64,000 nt of DNA from Komagataeibacter diospyri (GCF_006538165.1 NZ_BDLU01000054.1:1-64000); one strand, 5' to 3'. Counted from the stretch's first letter, positions 7,697 to 18,278 are shown. Numbers and translations: made by a program. Notes: generated by a model not told the origin, from the sequence alone.

Positions 7697-9187
7697 ATGA
7701 AAAATAAAATCCATATGGAAAATATGAATTTTGATATAAAAAATTTAGAAAATAAAAAATCAACATGGATTTATATCGGAATATTTTTCGTATTCGCCCT
7801 TCTCGCCCCACATGTGGCGTTTATTACTGCCCATATCTCGCTATCCAGTAACGAAGGGTGGAATGCCTATCTGGCACGGCGCGCCATAGGGCTGGATCAT
7901 GCGCCGCTATACCCGCCATCGGAACAGATGGTGTTCAATAATTACCCCCCCAGTTCGTTCTATGTTGTCGGTCTGTTTGGCTGGTTGCTGGGGGACATGA
8001 TCGTGGCGGGGCGCGTCATTTCGCTCCTGGCGCTGCTTTTCTGTGCCTGGGCTACGGGGCGTGTTGTCCTCTCCTGTGGGGGAACACAGGGCGGGGCATG
8101 GCTCGCGGGCCTGCTGGTCATGCTCTATTCCGCTGTTTTCTACAGCGATTATGTCGCCATGGATGACCCGCAATGGCTGGGGCAGGCTGTCATCATGGTT
8201 GGGTTCATGCTGTTGCTGGGCAATGGCCGCCAATCGGGATGGACCGGCGCATGGCGGCCTTTCTGCGCCGGCTTCGTTATGGTGGCCGGCCTGACCTTCA
8301 AGCATAATATCCTTGCTCTGCCAGCGGCGGTCCTTGTGTGGCTGCTGCTGACCGACTGGCGCCATGCCGTTTCATGGATGGCGGGATGCCTTGTGTCCCT
8401 GTGCCTGCTGGGGGGGCTGTATTACAGCTGTTTCGGTCCGGAGTTCATTCAGGGGGTCTTTGCCCACAAACGCATTTTCTATGTGCACGGCATGCTCAAG
8501 GGGCTGGGTAACGTGGTGGGGCTGGGTGGTATGATGGTGTCATGCGCGTTCGTGCCATGGCTGCGTCTGCGCCATCGGTCCGGCCTGTTGCTGGGGCTGT
8601 ATCTGCTGCTGGCGATTGCATCGGCCATCGTGCAGCGCACAGGGGCGGGAGTGTCGCATAATGCCTGTTTCGAGGCACTGATCGCAGCCGCCATGTGCGC
8701 GGGGCTTGCGATGTCGTACCTGGCGACGGCCGGGGGGACGGCTGGCCGTATGCCTGCACGCACAATGCTTGTGGGCATGGTGGGGCTGAACCTGCTGCCG
8801 GTGGTGGTCAGCCTGCCGGTCTACCTGCCCTACCTTTACCGTAGCAATGTGACCGCCATCGTGGAGCATCAGGGTGCATCAAACGAAACGATTGCCGCCG
8901 TGCGTGCGATTGATGGCGATGTGGCGTGTGAAACGCTGGCCCTGTGTTACTGGGCGCACAAGCCGGTAGTGATGGATTTCTTCAACTATTCCCAGCATGT
9001 CGCGGTCACGCATGATGCACAGGCGCTGACGCGGGCCGTGGATCACCATGACATCGCGGCGTTCGTAAGCAATTCACGCTTTGATACACAGGAAGAGGTG
9101 TGGGAGTTTTCCAACCTGTGGCGCATTATTCGCGCACGCTATACCCATGTGCGGCTGCAGGGGGCAGCCTACATTGTAACGCCATGA
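7697..9187 (+). CDS. Multi-pass membrane protein, GT-C (GT39/ArnT-like) glycosyltransferase candidate
   Basis: 496 codons with about ten hydrophobic segments. The first periplasmic loop reads SSNEGWNAYLARRAI, with NYPPSSFYVVGLFG shortly after. This matches the acidic-residue loop and YPP pattern of lipid-linked-sugar GT-C enzymes such as GT39/ArnT. A soluble C-terminal part of about 100 residues follows. Genes beside it give no pathway. The first about 40 codons are very AT-rich (K, N, I, M, E) unlike the GC-rich rest, so the true start could be one of the later ATGs (MENMNFD or after). Substrate unknown. Confidence 0.6.
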   Translation: MKNKIHMENMNFDIKNLENKKSTWIYIGIFFVFALLAPHVAFITAHISLSSNEGWNAYLARRAIGLDHAPLYPPSEQMVFNNYPPSSFYVVGLFGWLLGDMIVAGRVISLLALLFCAWATGRVVLSCGGTQGGAWLAGLLVMLYSAVFYSDYVAMDDPQWLGQAVIMVGFMLLLGNGRQSGWTGAWRPFCAGFVMVAGLTFKHNILALPAAVLVWLLLTDWRHAVSWMAGCLVSLCLLGGLYYSCFGPEFIQGVFAHKRIFYVHGMLKGLGNVVGLGGMMVSCAFVPWLRLRHRSGLLLGLYLLLAIASAIVQRTGAGVSHNACFEALIAAAMCAGLAMSYLATAGGTAGRMPARTMLVGMVGLNLLPVVVSLPVYLPYLYRSNVTAIVEHQGASNETIAAVRAIDGDVACETLALCYWAHKPVVMDFFNYSQHVAVTHDAQALTRAVDHHDIAAFVSNSRFDTQEEVWEFSNLWRIIRARYTHVRLQGAAYIVTP

Positions 9188-9194
9188 CCGATGT

Positions 9195-9223
9195 GATGGC
9201 GGCATACCGTGCATGCCGCCATC
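9195..9223. terminator. Convergent hairpin between GT-C-like gene and ctaA
   Basis: Perfect 11-bp arms GATGGCGGCAT / ATGCCGCCATC around a 7-base loop, placed in the 52 bp convergent gap. There is no T run on either side, so termination is inferred from position. Confidence 0.55.
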
Positions 9224-9239
9224 TGTCCGCGTATCAGGG

Positions 9240-10340
9240 TTAGGGGCGGCCCACCCCGCGCAGGCGATGCAGGGTGATGATGGCTGCTGTCAGCACGATG
9301 GCCGCACAGGTCTGGTGGATCGTTCCCGCCCATACCGGCACCACCAGCAGCAGCGTGGTCACGCCCAGCGCGTACTGTAACAGCACCAGCCAGCCCAGCA
9401 CCACCAGCGCGCCGTGGACTTCCCTGCCCAGTTGCGGCGTGCGCAGCCCCAGCACGATGGTGATGCCAATGAGCAGCGCCGTCGTGGTGGCCAGCAGGCG
9501 GTGGTCGAACTGGACAGCGGGAATGTTCTGGAACCAGTTCAGCCAGAACGGGTGCAGCCGTCCGTAGCCCGACGGGATCAGGTGACCATCCATGAGCGGG
9601 AAGGTGTTGTAGGCAAATCCCGCATGCGTGCCCGCGGTAAAGCCTCCCGCGATGACAGTGATGCCCACCAGAAGGCAGATGGTCCAGACCAGGCGGTGGA
9701 TGCGTACGACCTCAGGGGTTGCGGGGATGAAGGCCGGACGTGGCGTGCGTACGGAAAGCGCCGTCCACAGGATGGCGATGTACAGCGCGAAGGCGCAGCA
9801 CAGGTGCAGCACCAGCCGCACGGGGGCGACCGCCGTGCTGTCGGGGTTGAAGCCTGACGCCACCATGAACCAGCCGATCGCGCCCTGCAGCCCGCCCAGC
9901 ACGAAAAACAGCACCAGCCGTAGCGCCAGGCCCCGGCTCAGCGCGCCGGTGATGGAAAACCAGACCAGTGGTATCAGCAGCACCAGCCCCATGAGCCGCC
10001 CCCAGAAGCGGTGCGTCCATTCCGCCCAGAATATCTGCTGGAAGCCCGCAAGCCCGAATCCGTCGTGCAGGATCTTGTACTGCGGAATGGTCTTGTACAG
10101 CGCGAACTGCCGTTCCCATTCCGCGTGGCTCAGTGGTGGGATCATGCCCGTAATGGGCCGCCAGTCCATGATGGACAGGCCCGATCCGGTCAGGCGGGTA
10201 TAACCGCCAAGTGCAATCATGCCGACAAGCATGAAGCAGATTGCAAACAGCCACGTGGAGATACGCTGCCGGTTGCGCAGCTCCTGCGCGGACGGGGGCG
10301 TACGGCCCATCAGGGAGCCGGAGGAAGGATATGCGGACAT
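9240..10340 (-). CDS. ctaA: Heme A synthase (CtaA/Cox15)
   Basis: Oxidises heme O to heme A for aa3-type oxidases. The 366-codon product has eight predicted membrane helices. The family motifs [13 protein letters not shown], the heme-ligand EWTHRFWGR and QFDHRLLA are present, as is [11 protein letters not shown]. This is the alphaproteobacterial Cox15-like type. It is a lone gene; ctaB and oxidase genes are not in the window. It reads divergently from the VTT protein gene across an approximately 90 bp gap. Confidence 0.93.
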   Translation of the reverse strand: MSAYPSSGSLMGRTPPSAQELRNRQRISTWLFAICFMLVGMIALGGYTRLTGSGLSIMDWRPITGMIPPLSHAEWERQFALYKTIPQYKILHDGFGLAGFQQIFWAEWTHRFWGRLMGLVLLIPLVWFSITGALSRGLALRLVLFFVLGGLQGAIGWFMVASGFNPDSTAVAPVRLVLHLCCAFALYIAILWTALSVRTPRPAFIPATPEVVRIHRLVWTICLLVGITVIAGGFTAGTHAGFAYNTFPLMDGHLIPSGYGRLHPFWLNWFQNIPAVQFDHRLLATTTALLIGITIVLGLRTPQLGREVHGALVVLGWLVLLQYALGVTTLLLVVPVWAGTIHQTCAAIVLTAAIITLHRLRGVGRP

Positions 10341-10427
10341 AACCGGATTTAGACCGCCCTTGCAGTCCGCCGCAAGGCGATGCTAGGCGCGAAGAAGCAA
10401 ATCGCTGTCGGAAAACGGGACGCACGC

Positions 10428-11132
10428 ATGACATTACCGCACGCCGCACGGCCTGCACCGCCCGCCCGGGTCACGTTGCGCGTGCTGGTCCGGCCCATCA
10501 TGCTGCTGGGGGTCTTTGTCGGGCTGGCCGTGGCCATGGGCCGTCTGCCGGGAATGCGGGAGATGCTGACGGCGGCCCCCGTCGCGCATGTGGGCGGGAA
10601 AGGGGTGGCGATATTCATTCTGACCGCCAGTGCGTTCTGTGCATCTGGCCTGCCACGGCAGGCTGTGTGTTTTGCCGCCGGCGCCGCCTATGGAATCGGG
10701 GTGGGATGCGTCCTTGCCACGATTGCGACCCTGACGGGCTGCCTGTGTGGCTATGGCTGGGGACGGTGGACGGGACGGCCGCCCATGCCCGCGCGGCTTG
10801 CGGCAACCATGGCACGGCTGGATGGTTTCGTGCGGCATGAACCGTTTGCATCCGTCCTGACGCTGCGGCTCATGCCGGTGGGGTCGGCACTCCTTCTCAA
10901 CCTTGCGGCGGGCATGCTGGGGGTGCGGGTCGTGCCGTTCATGCTGGCCACGGTACTGGGCAGCCTGCCACAGACCATCGTGTTCGTGCTGGTGGGATCT
11001 GGTATCCGGCTGGGGGGGGCATGGCGCATCGGGGTGGCGGTCATGCTGTTCGCCCTGTCCGCGCTGGTGGGATTATGGCTTATGCAACGTGTGCGCATGG
11101 GCCGTCCCGACATGGCACGGGTATCGCGATAG
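10428..11132 (+). CDS. VTT-domain (TVP38/TMEM64, DedA-related) membrane protein
   Basis: 234 codons from MTLPHAARP, chosen for a GGGA site 7 bases upstream. An in-frame ATG at 10380 would add 16 residues. Five or six membrane segments enclose the VTT/SNARE-associated core: LPRQAVCFAAGAAYG, then RHEPFASVLTLRLMPVGSALLLNL. Family members are proposed to act in lipid transfer or membrane-lipid scrambling. Substrate is unknown here and no partner gene is adjacent. Confidence 0.75.
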   Translation: MTLPHAARPAPPARVTLRVLVRPIMLLGVFVGLAVAMGRLPGMREMLTAAPVAHVGGKGVAIFILTASAFCASGLPRQAVCFAAGAAYGIGVGCVLATIATLTGCLCGYGWGRWTGRPPMPARLAATMARLDGFVRHEPFASVLTLRLMPVGSALLLNLAAGMLGVRVVPFMLATVLGSLPQTIVFVLVGSGIRLGGAWRIGVAVMLFALSALVGLWLMQRVRMGRPDMARVSR

Positions 11133-11218
11133 CGAATTGCAGTATGGCGTAATTAGATGGTGAAAAAGTGGACCCGGCTGGTCTACTAGTCCCACAATCT
11201 TTCAATATGGAGTGCCTC

Positions 11219-12511
11219 ATGGGCTCATCCGCAACGGCGGGCCATTCAGCGGAAAAGCCCGTGCCGGAAACGACTGCCCGCCCCATGGGGTGGATTGCGA
11301 TCCTGCTCGGGTTCCTGACCGCGGTCGGCCCGGTTTCCACCGACATCTATCTCCCGGCTTTTCCCGAGCTGGAAACGACGCTGCACGGACGCGCGGGGTC
11401 GGCGCAGATGACGCTGGCCATATGGTTCGTGGGACTGGCGATCGGGCAGATCACCATGGGGCCGTTGTCGGACCGTTTCGGGCGGCGCAGGCCCATGCTG
11501 GTTGGCACTCTGGTCTATACGCTGGCATCGGTCGGGTGCGCGATGGCGCGGGATATTCCCACGTTTTCGTTCTTCCGCCTGGTCGCATCGCTTGGGGCGT
11601 CGGCCAGCCTGATCATCCCCAGTGCATGCGTGCGTGACATGTCGCATGGCAATGAATCCGCCCGCCTTATGTCGCGGCTGGTGCTGGTAATGGGGGTCGT
11701 GCCCATCCTGGCGCCCACGCTGGGGGGCATGGTACTGTCGATTGCGTCATGGCGGTCGATTTTCTGGGCGTCGGCGGTGTACGGCCTGATCTGTATCCTG
11801 CTGATCTGGCGCGTCCTTCCGGAAACGCTGAAACCCCAGAACCGCAGCGAGTTTTCGCCCGTCACCCTGTTCAGCCGCTACATGATGCTGGCGCGTGACC
11901 GCGGGTTCATCACCCATGCCATGATCGCCGGTTTTTCGTGCTTCATGTCGTTTACCTACCTGTCCGCCGCCCCGTCGGTGTTCCGTGGCCTGTTCGGGCT
12001 GTCGGCGGCGCATTTCGGCATGCTGTTCGGTGTGTTTGCGGTGTGCATGATCGGGGCGTCACAGCTGAATGGCATGCTGGTGGGGCGGATTGACGCGGCC
12101 CGTATCCTCGGGGTCGCGGTCATGGTCGCGGTGATGGGAACCATCGCCATGACCACCATGGCCACCATCATTGCCTTCGCCATGCAGCATGGCGGTCATG
12201 CGCCAGCGTGGATGATGGGGTGCCTGATCCTGACCATGATGGTGTCACTGGGCACCACGGGCATCATCGGCCCCAACGCCACGGTGGGCGCGCTGGCCGA
12301 CCATCCGCGTTTCGCGGGCAGTGCATCGGCATTCGTGGGCACGCTGCAATACGTGCTGGGTGCCGTGGCGGGTGCATTCGTGGGCATGCTGCCGACCAAT
12401 TCCCCCATTCCCATGGCGGGTGTCATGCTGATGGGGGCTGCGATCATGCTGGTCATGGTGCTGCTGCGGCCCGCACGTGCGCCCGTCAGCACGGAGGTAG
12501 GGAAGGAATAA
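11219..12511 (+). CDS. MFS drug exporter, Bcr/CflA subfamily
   Basis: 430 codons from MGSSATAG, where a GGAG site lies 5 bases upstream; earlier in-frame starts exist. Twelve membrane segments are apparent. Subfamily marks are STDIYLPAFPEL in the first loop and the MFS motif A GPLSDRFGRRRPMLVG after the second helix. ASASLIIPSACVRDMSHGNESARLMS matches the conserved TM5 region of Bcr. It probably exports small drugs or sulfonamide-like compounds by proton antiport; the natural substrate cannot be told. It stands alone. Confidence 0.88.
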   Translation: MGSSATAGHSAEKPVPETTARPMGWIAILLGFLTAVGPVSTDIYLPAFPELETTLHGRAGSAQMTLAIWFVGLAIGQITMGPLSDRFGRRRPMLVGTLVYTLASVGCAMARDIPTFSFFRLVASLGASASLIIPSACVRDMSHGNESARLMSRLVLVMGVVPILAPTLGGMVLSIASWRSIFWASAVYGLICILLIWRVLPETLKPQNRSEFSPVTLFSRYMMLARDRGFITHAMIAGFSCFMSFTYLSAAPSVFRGLFGLSAAHFGMLFGVFAVCMIGASQLNGMLVGRIDAARILGVAVMVAVMGTIAMTTMATIIAFAMQHGGHAPAWMMGCLILTMMVSLGTTGIIGPNATVGALADHPRFAGSASAFVGTLQYVLGAVAGAFVGMLPTNSPIPMAGVMLMGAAIMLVMVLLRPARAPVSTEVGKE

Positions 12512-12695
12512 AGTCTTCCCCCGCCACATCCGCCCGTCAGTGCGCGCCAAAGCATGTGTCCGGGACCCGGTTGGGGTTGTCGCCCCGCCGTGTGGCGGCT
12601 ACAGCGGGGGGCCGTCCGCAGGGGCGACACTTTCGTGAACGGGGCAGGCATGTCCCGGATCTGTATGACCACGCAACGGGGACTGCACACCGATC

Positions 12696-13226
12696 ATGAC
12701 GACCGCCAAGATCGACCTGAAACAATACATCCGCCACATCCCGGATTTTCCCAAGCCCGGTATCCTGTTCTACGATATCTCGACCCTGATGCGGAACGCG
12801 GATGCGTGGCAGATCGCCATGGGACGTCTGGCGGCGGCTGTGGCGCCGTGGGCGCCGGACATGCTGGCGGCCATCGAATCGCGCGGGTTCCTGACGGCGG
12901 CCCCGCTGGCCAGCCGTCTTGGCTGCGGGCTGGTCATGCTGCGCAAGCCGGGCAAGCTGCCGGGCAAGACCGTGTCCCACAGCTATGACCTGGAATACGG
13001 GTCCGATTCGCTGCATATCCAGGCGGATGCGATCCAGCCGGGACAGCGCGTGGTCGTGATGGATGACCTGCTGGCCACGGGGGGCACGCTGGTGGCGTCC
13101 GTTTCCCTGCTGCGCAAGGTGGGCGCCGATGTGGTGGGGGCCGCCACCATGATCGAACTGACGGGTCTTGGCGGACGCGGCCGGCTGGATGTGCCGGTCA
13201 AGACCCTCGTCTCTTACGACGAATAA
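12696..13226 (+). CDS. apt: Adenine phosphoribosyltransferase
   Basis: Salvages adenine to AMP using PRPP. The 176-codon product opens with [18 protein letters not shown], a standard Apt N-terminus. It has ESRGFL for the hood, and the PRPP-binding [34 protein letters not shown] matches the family's flexible loop. Length is typical. It is monocistronic on the plus strand, with 184 bp of featureless DNA before it. Confidence 0.96.
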   Translation: MTTAKIDLKQYIRHIPDFPKPGILFYDISTLMRNADAWQIAMGRLAAAVAPWAPDMLAAIESRGFLTAAPLASRLGCGLVMLRKPGKLPGKTVSHSYDLEYGSDSLHIQADAIQPGQRVVVMDDLLATGGTLVASVSLLRKVGADVVGAATMIELTGLGGRGRLDVPVKTLVSYDE

Positions 13227-13363
13227 CCGGCGACGCCGGGCGCGCGGTATGCGGCAGGCACTGTCTCGCATGCAGTCATCGGGCTGTCGGCCTGTGCGTG
13301 TGGCCGGTATGATGACGTACAGTGTAGACGGATTGTATCTGAACAGGGGGGCTTGACGCCGGG

Positions 13364-15598
13364 ATGAAAGGTCTTGAGCTTTCCCTGATCCGTTTCAGCA
13401 ATCAGGTCCGTGATTTTTTCAGGCGACTGTGGCCGCCGGGCATGGCCGTGCGGCAGGATCACCTGCGCTGGCTTTATGCCCCTGGCATCTTTACCTTCGG
13501 GTACGCGCTGCGGACCACCATTACCTCCCTCATCGCGCTGGGCATTGCCCTGTGGTGGGAACTGGGCAGCCCGCAATGGGCGGCGCTGACGGTATGGATG
13601 GTGGCGCAGGGCACGCGTGGCAAGAGTGTCGCCAAGGCGCGATGGCATCTGTTTGGCATGGTGGTTGGCACGATCTGTGCCGTGCTGCTGGTGGCGGCGT
13701 TTCCACAGGCGCCGCTCATGTTCATCCTCATGCTGGCGATCGGGATTGGCACGTTCTGCTTTATCGGGACATTGCTGCCCGGTCCGGCGACCATGACCAA
13801 TTACCGTATCCACGGCATGCGGGCGAGTGGCTTTACCTATGCCATCATCTCGCTCGACGGGATTGCCGATCCCGAACATATCTTCATGACGGCCATGGCG
13901 CGCGCGACCTATATCGTGCTGGGCATCGTGCTGGAAAGCACCATCTCCTCCCTGTTTCAGTTCAAGCTGGAGGAACGTGCGCAGGACCGTCTGGCCGCCA
14001 ATTTCCTGACCGCGATCAACGGGGCGGCCCAGACCCTTGCTTCCCTGCTGTCGGGGGATACGCAGGTTCTTAAAAAGGCGCGTGGCGTCTTTTCCAATAT
14101 TACGACCCTGAGCGACCAGATCGAATTCGCGGAAGTGGAGATGGGATCCCATCGTGGGCATGAGGGCGATCACGCGCGTGCCGCGCTGGCGCGGGTGGCC
14201 ATGCTGCTGTCGCGCGGGCTGGATCTTGCCGCACTGATGCAGGGGCCATGCGGGCGGCCTGATGCCGCTTTCACCGCGACATCAAGCGAGGTGGAGGCCT
14301 TCCTCAAGGACATGGCGTCACAGCTTGAATCCAGTGATGACATCCATCCCGTCCTTGCCCGTCTGGCAGCGTTGCAGGCATCGTGTCGGCAGAGTGTGGC
14401 CGATTCCCTTGATGAGGAAATGGGCAGTCCCGGCAGCGCCCCCGTGGACCCGCAACTGGTGCGGATGCTGTCGCAGCAGCGCATGCTCAACTACGCATTG
14501 GGGGAAATCCTTGATGAACTGGAACAGGCGCTGATCCAGTTTGACGCCAGCCGTAATCCCCTGCTGCATGACCATTTCCATTACCGGCTCAAGACCTTCC
14601 GTGACTGGCAGCAGGCCTTTACCAACAGCCTGCGGGCGTCGGTCACCATTTTCGGTTCCGGCCTGATCTGGATCACCACGTCATGGTCGGCGGGACTGAC
14701 GTTCATGATGTTCGTGTCCATCGTGTGCAGCCTGTTCTCCACGCTGGAAAAACCGGCACTGGCCACACGGGCCTTCCTTGGTGGCGCGATCATCGCCTCG
14801 GTCGTGGCGGGGGGGCTGGTGCTGTGGCGTCTGGCTGAACCCACCACGTATGAAATCATGGCCGTGTGCCTGTTCCTGCCCATGCTGGCGGGGGGACTGG
14901 CCTTTGCCTATCCCGCACTGGTGCTGGGGGCGGTTTCGTACAACCTGTTCCTGCCCATCCTGCTGGGACCGGGCAACCAGTCGCGACTGGATGAAGTCGC
15001 GTTCTTCAATACCGCCATGCCGCTGGTGCTGGGGCTGTGGTACGCCATGTGGTCGTTCAGGCTGGTCCTGCCGTTTGATACGAACGACATGCGCTGGCAG
15101 ATGCGTACCGGCATCCTGCATGGGCTGCGTTATGTCGCGCGCGCGCGCAACCTGCCGACCACCCTGTATGTGGTCGAACACAACGTGGACCGCTTTGTGC
15201 GCCTGCTGACCAATGCCGAAAATACGCCGGATACGATTATCGATGCGTACCTGCAGGGTATCCTGTCCGCCATGACGATCGGGCTGAACGTCATCCGCCT
15301 GCGTGCGATTCTGGAACGTCACATGCTGCCGCCAGAAGCCCAGCGCGTTGTGGGCGACATGATGGGGCGCATGGCGCAGTTCAGCGGACGGTACGGGGGG
15401 CATTACGGCCGTACGGCGCGATCCGCCAAATTCGCCATCGCCCATCTGCAGCAGATAGCGGGACAGGCGGATAATCTGGGTGTGCGGCTGGAAATCGACA
15501 GTGCGTTGACCTGCCTGTACGTGATTTCCTATGAACTGGATCACAACCAGAAGTTCTTTGACGCTTCCAGCCCCTATCTTGATCCGGTCATGGCCTGA
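13364..15598 (+). CDS. FUSC-family inner-membrane exporter subunit (AaeB/FusC-like)
   Basis: 744 codons with two FUSC/ArAE halves. Helices near residues 45-190 (SPQWAALTVWMVAQGTRGKS) and again near 430-560 flank a long cytoplasmic helical domain. Family members export aromatic carboxylates or fusaric acid, usually with a membrane-fusion partner and an outer-membrane factor. Neither partner is adjacent, so the complex must be completed from elsewhere or this protein works alone. SRLDEVAFFNTAMPLVLGL matches the conserved second half. Substrate not inferable. Confidence 0.85.
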   Translation: MKGLELSLIRFSNQVRDFFRRLWPPGMAVRQDHLRWLYAPGIFTFGYALRTTITSLIALGIALWWELGSPQWAALTVWMVAQGTRGKSVAKARWHLFGMVVGTICAVLLVAAFPQAPLMFILMLAIGIGTFCFIGTLLPGPATMTNYRIHGMRASGFTYAIISLDGIADPEHIFMTAMARATYIVLGIVLESTISSLFQFKLEERAQDRLAANFLTAINGAAQTLASLLSGDTQVLKKARGVFSNITTLSDQIEFAEVEMGSHRGHEGDHARAALARVAMLLSRGLDLAALMQGPCGRPDAAFTATSSEVEAFLKDMASQLESSDDIHPVLARLAALQASCRQSVADSLDEEMGSPGSAPVDPQLVRMLSQQRMLNYALGEILDELEQALIQFDASRNPLLHDHFHYRLKTFRDWQQAFTNSLRASVTIFGSGLIWITTSWSAGLTFMMFVSIVCSLFSTLEKPALATRAFLGGAIIASVVAGGLVLWRLAEPTTYEIMAVCLFLPMLAGGLAFAYPALVLGAVSYNLFLPILLGPGNQSRLDEVAFFNTAMPLVLGLWYAMWSFRLVLPFDTNDMRWQMRTGILHGLRYVARARNLPTTLYVVEHNVDRFVRLLTNAENTPDTIIDAYLQGILSAMTIGLNVIRLRAILERHMLPPEAQRVVGDMMGRMAQFSGRYGGHYGRTARSAKFAIAHLQQIAGQADNLGVRLEIDSALTCLYVISYELDHNQKFFDASSPYLDPVMA

Positions 15599-15686
15599 AC
15601 CTGCGCGGGTCTGCCCGATGCATCATTCTGCGCCGCTGGCCTGTCGTGCCAGATTGTGCGCCAGTCATCCGGGCAAAGGCATGAAA

Positions 15687-15770
15687 AATAAAAGTTTCTG
15701 GATGCCGCTTTTTTTCAAACAGACGGCGCTCCCTGAAGCTTTTTGAAAAGACTTCACCAGAAACGTCTTT
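15687..15770 (+). repeat. Dispersed palindromic element, copy D
   Basis: aataaaagtttctggatgccg, then a GCCG/CGGC stem with imperfect T/A arms, then gaagctttttgaaaagacttcaccagaaac. Several point differences from the other copies show it is an old copy. It lies in the convergent gap between the FUSC gene and accC. Confidence 0.72.
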
Positions 15771-15788
15771 GATATTTTGCAGAATGTT

Positions 15789-15826
15789 AAAAAAAGGGCG
15801 ACACCATAATGGTGCCGCCCTTTTTT
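15789..15826. terminator. Bidirectional intrinsic terminator (FUSC / accC)
   Basis: AAAAAAAGGGCG and CGCCCTTTTTT flank CACC-ATAAT-GGTG; the stem is interrupted by one mismatch. A and T runs on both sides make it suitable for termination in both directions between convergent genes. Confidence 0.85.
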
Positions 15827-15861
15827 CGTGGAATATGCCACGGCTTTCGGGGTGTACCCGG

Positions 15862-17214
15862 TCAGTTCTTTTCCTGCTGGCGGGCTACAAAGTTTTCCAG
15901 CCAGTGAATGGTATAGTCACCCTTGCGGAACTGGGGATCTTCCAGAATCTTGCGGTGCAGCGGGATGACCGTCTTGACCCCTTCGATCACGAATTCATCC
16001 AGCGCGCGGCGCATGCGCTCGATGGCTTCAAGCCGCGTTGGCGCACGTACGATCAGCTTGGCGATCATGCTGTCGTAATAGGGCGGTACGCGATAGCCCG
16101 CATAAAGCGCGCTGTCGATTCGCACGCCCAGGCCACCCGGGGGGTGATAGACGGTGATCGTGCCCGGCGTAGGCATGAAGGTCTGGGGATCTTCCGCATT
16201 AATGCGGCATTCGATCGCATGGCCGGAGAATTTGATGTCCGACTGGCTGTAGCCGATCGGCTCTCCCGCCGCGATGCGGATCTGCTCACGCACCAGATCC
16301 ACGTCGCACACCATTTCCGTCACCGGATGTTCCACCTGCAGGCGGGTGTTCATCTCGATGAAGCAGAACTGTCCGTCCTGGTACAGGAATTCCAGCGTGC
16401 CGGCATTGCGGTAGCCCAGTTTCGTCAGCGCGGATGTGGCGATCGCACCGATTTCATCACGCTGCTTTGCCGTAAGCGCGGGTGACCCCGCCTCTTCCAG
16501 CAGCTTCTGGTGACGGCGCTGCAGCGAGCAGTCACGTTCGCCGTAATGCACCACATTGCCATGCGTGTCGGCCATGATCTGCAGTTCGATATGGCGCGGC
16601 TTGTCGAGGTATTTTTCCAGATACACCTCGTCATTGCCAAAGGCGGCACGGGCTTCGGTGCGGGCGACGCTCCAGGCTTCCTCAAGGTCGGCTTCTGTGG
16701 GGGCGACTTTCATGCCACGCCCGCCGCCGCCAGCGGCAGCCTTGATCAGCACGGGATAACCGACCCTTGCCGCCACTTCGCGCGCCCGCTCAAGGTTTTC
16801 CAGCGCACCATCTGATCCGGGGACCAGTGGCACGCCCAGCGCCATCATGGTGGTCTTGGCAGTGATCTTGTCACCCATCATGCGGATATGTTCCGCCGTC
16901 GGCCCGATGAAGGTGATGCCGTGGGCTTCCACCGTTTCCGCGAAATCAGCGTTTTCCGACAGGAAGCCGTAACCGGGGTGGATGGCGTCCGCCCCGGTAA
17001 TGGTGGCGGCCGACAGGATGGCCGCGACATTCAGATACGAGTCGCGGCTGGCTGGCGGCCCGATGCACACGGCTTCATCCGCCAGGCGGACATACATGGC
17101 ATCGGTGTCGGCCGTGGAATGCACGGCGACGGTCCGGATACCCAGTTCGCGACAGGCCCGCAGGATGCGCAGGGCGATCTCGCCACGATTGGCAATGAGG
17201 ATCTTGGAAAACAT
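15862..17214 (-). CDS. accC: Acetyl-CoA carboxylase, biotin carboxylase subunit
   Basis: ATP-dependent carboxylation of biotin on AccB, the first half of malonyl-CoA synthesis. The 450-codon product opens with [17 protein letters not shown]. It has the ATP-grasp glycine loop [12 protein letters not shown], then [15 protein letters not shown] and the C-terminal dimer domain. Its ATG overlaps the accB stop by one base (TAATG), so the two are translationally coupled. A bidirectional terminator lies downstream. Confidence 0.97.
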   Translation of the reverse strand: MFSKILIANRGEIALRILRACRELGIRTVAVHSTADTDAMYVRLADEAVCIGPPASRDSYLNVAAILSAATITGADAIHPGYGFLSENADFAETVEAHGITFIGPTAEHIRMMGDKITAKTTMMALGVPLVPGSDGALENLERAREVAARVGYPVLIKAAAGGGGRGMKVAPTEADLEEAWSVARTEARAAFGNDEVYLEKYLDKPRHIELQIMADTHGNVVHYGERDCSLQRRHQKLLEEAGSPALTAKQRDEIGAIATSALTKLGYRNAGTLEFLYQDGQFCFIEMNTRLQVEHPVTEMVCDVDLVREQIRIAAGEPIGYSQSDIKFSGHAIECRINAEDPQTFMPTPGTITVYHPPGGLGVRIDSALYAGYRVPPYYDSMIAKLIVRAPTRLEAIERMRRALDEFVIEGVKTVIPLHRKILEDPQFRKGDYTIHWLENFVARQQEKN

Positions 17215-17675
17215 TACTCTATGATGACCAACGCTTCGCCAAATTCGACCGGGTCGCCCGACTGCACCAGAATCCTGCTTACGGTACCCGCGCGCGGGGC
17301 CTTGATCTGGTTGAAGGTCTTCATTGCCTCGATCAGCAGCAGTGTCTGGCCCGCGCTGACCTGCTGGCCTTCGGTCACGAACGGCGGAGAAGACGGGTCG
17401 GGCGCCAGATAGGCGACACCCACCATCGGGCTGGTCACGGCACCGGGGTGCTTGGACGGGTCGGTGGTCACGGGGGCGGCAGGGGCCACCGGCGTTACGG
17501 GAATGGGTGCTGCCACGGGTGCCGGGGCCGGCACGGCATGGGCGACCGGCGCCGCCGCGCGGACAACACGGATGCGGTTGTCCTTTTCCGCGATCTCGAT
17601 TTCGGTCAGGCCGGTATCGGTCAGAATTTCAGCCAATGCCCGAATGGCATCCGCATCCACGAGCAGTCGGCTCAT
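17214..17675 (-). CDS. accB: Acetyl-CoA carboxylase, biotin carboxyl carrier protein
   Basis: 153 codons from [12 protein letters not shown] helical N-terminal domain is followed by an Ala/Pro linker ([20 protein letters not shown]), then the biotinyl domain starting near residue 80. The biotinylated lysine sits in [10 protein letters not shown], with Thr in place of the more common Met after Lys, as often in alphaproteobacteria. Start chosen because the ATG overlaps the aroQ stop by 4 bp (ATGA), giving an aroQ-accB-accC operon. Confidence 0.96.
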   Translation of the reverse strand: MSRLLVDADAIRALAEILTDTGLTEIEIAEKDNRIRVVRAAAPVAHAVPAPAPVAAPIPVTPVAPAAPVTTDPSKHPGAVTSPMVGVAYLAPDPSSPPFVTEGQQVSAGQTLLLIEAMKTFNQIKAPRAGTVSRILVQSGDPVEFGEALVIIE

Positions 17676-18127
17676 TGATCGTCCTCGTCCAGAATCATGT
17701 CTGTCATGGCCTGAAGCGCAAGGGCATACCCCCGTACGCCCAACCCGCATATGACGCCAATGGCGGCACGGGAGACGTAGGAGTGATGACGGAAGGCTTC
17801 ACGGCGGTGAATGTTGGAAATGTGTACCTCGATCACAGGCAGATCAACGGCAAGAAGCGCGTCAAGGATTGCGACCGAGGTGTGGGAATAGGCCGCCGGG
17901 TTGATGATGATGCCGCGTGCGCGGCCCCGGCATTCCTGTATCCATGAAACAAGTTCCCCCTCCCCATTTGTCTGGCGGAAGTCGATGGCCACATCCAGGC
18001 GTTCGGCGGCCTGGACACAGACCTGTTCCACGTCATCAAGCGTGGCGTGACCATAGACCTCGGGCTGCCTTAGCCCGAGCATGTTCAGGTTGGGGCCGTT
18101 CAGCACGGCAATGAGAGGGCGCTCCAT
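17672..18127 (-). CDS. aroQ: 3-dehydroquinate dehydratase, type II
   Basis: Dehydrates 3-dehydroquinate in the shikimate pathway. 151 codons from MERPLIAVLNGPNLNMLG, which carries the family signature; a start six residues earlier is possible. Other marks: RQTNGEGELVSWIQ (active-site loop), INPAAYSHTSVAI, and VEVHISNIHRREAFRHHS (catalytic His). It is the first gene of the aroQ-accB-accC operon, a conserved alphaproteobacterial order. The about 150 bp upstream region is shared with the divergent RlpA-like gene. Confidence 0.96.
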   Translation of the reverse strand: MERPLIAVLNGPNLNMLGLRQPEVYGHATLDDVEQVCVQAAERLDVAIDFRQTNGEGELVSWIQECRGRARGIIINPAAYSHTSVAILDALLAVDLPVIEVHISNIHRREAFRHHSYVSRAAIGVICGLGVRGYALALQAMTDMILDEDDQ

Positions 18128-18278
18128 GATGCACGCGCCTAGCACGCCCGCCGCCCGGTTCCAAGCCCGATCATGTCACGCATGTCGTGCAAACGCCGTT
18201 CGGCGCGGTCCATGACGGGCGCAGCGTATCATGACGCTATTGATATGATATCGGTGCATCACATGATATGGTGGGGTC

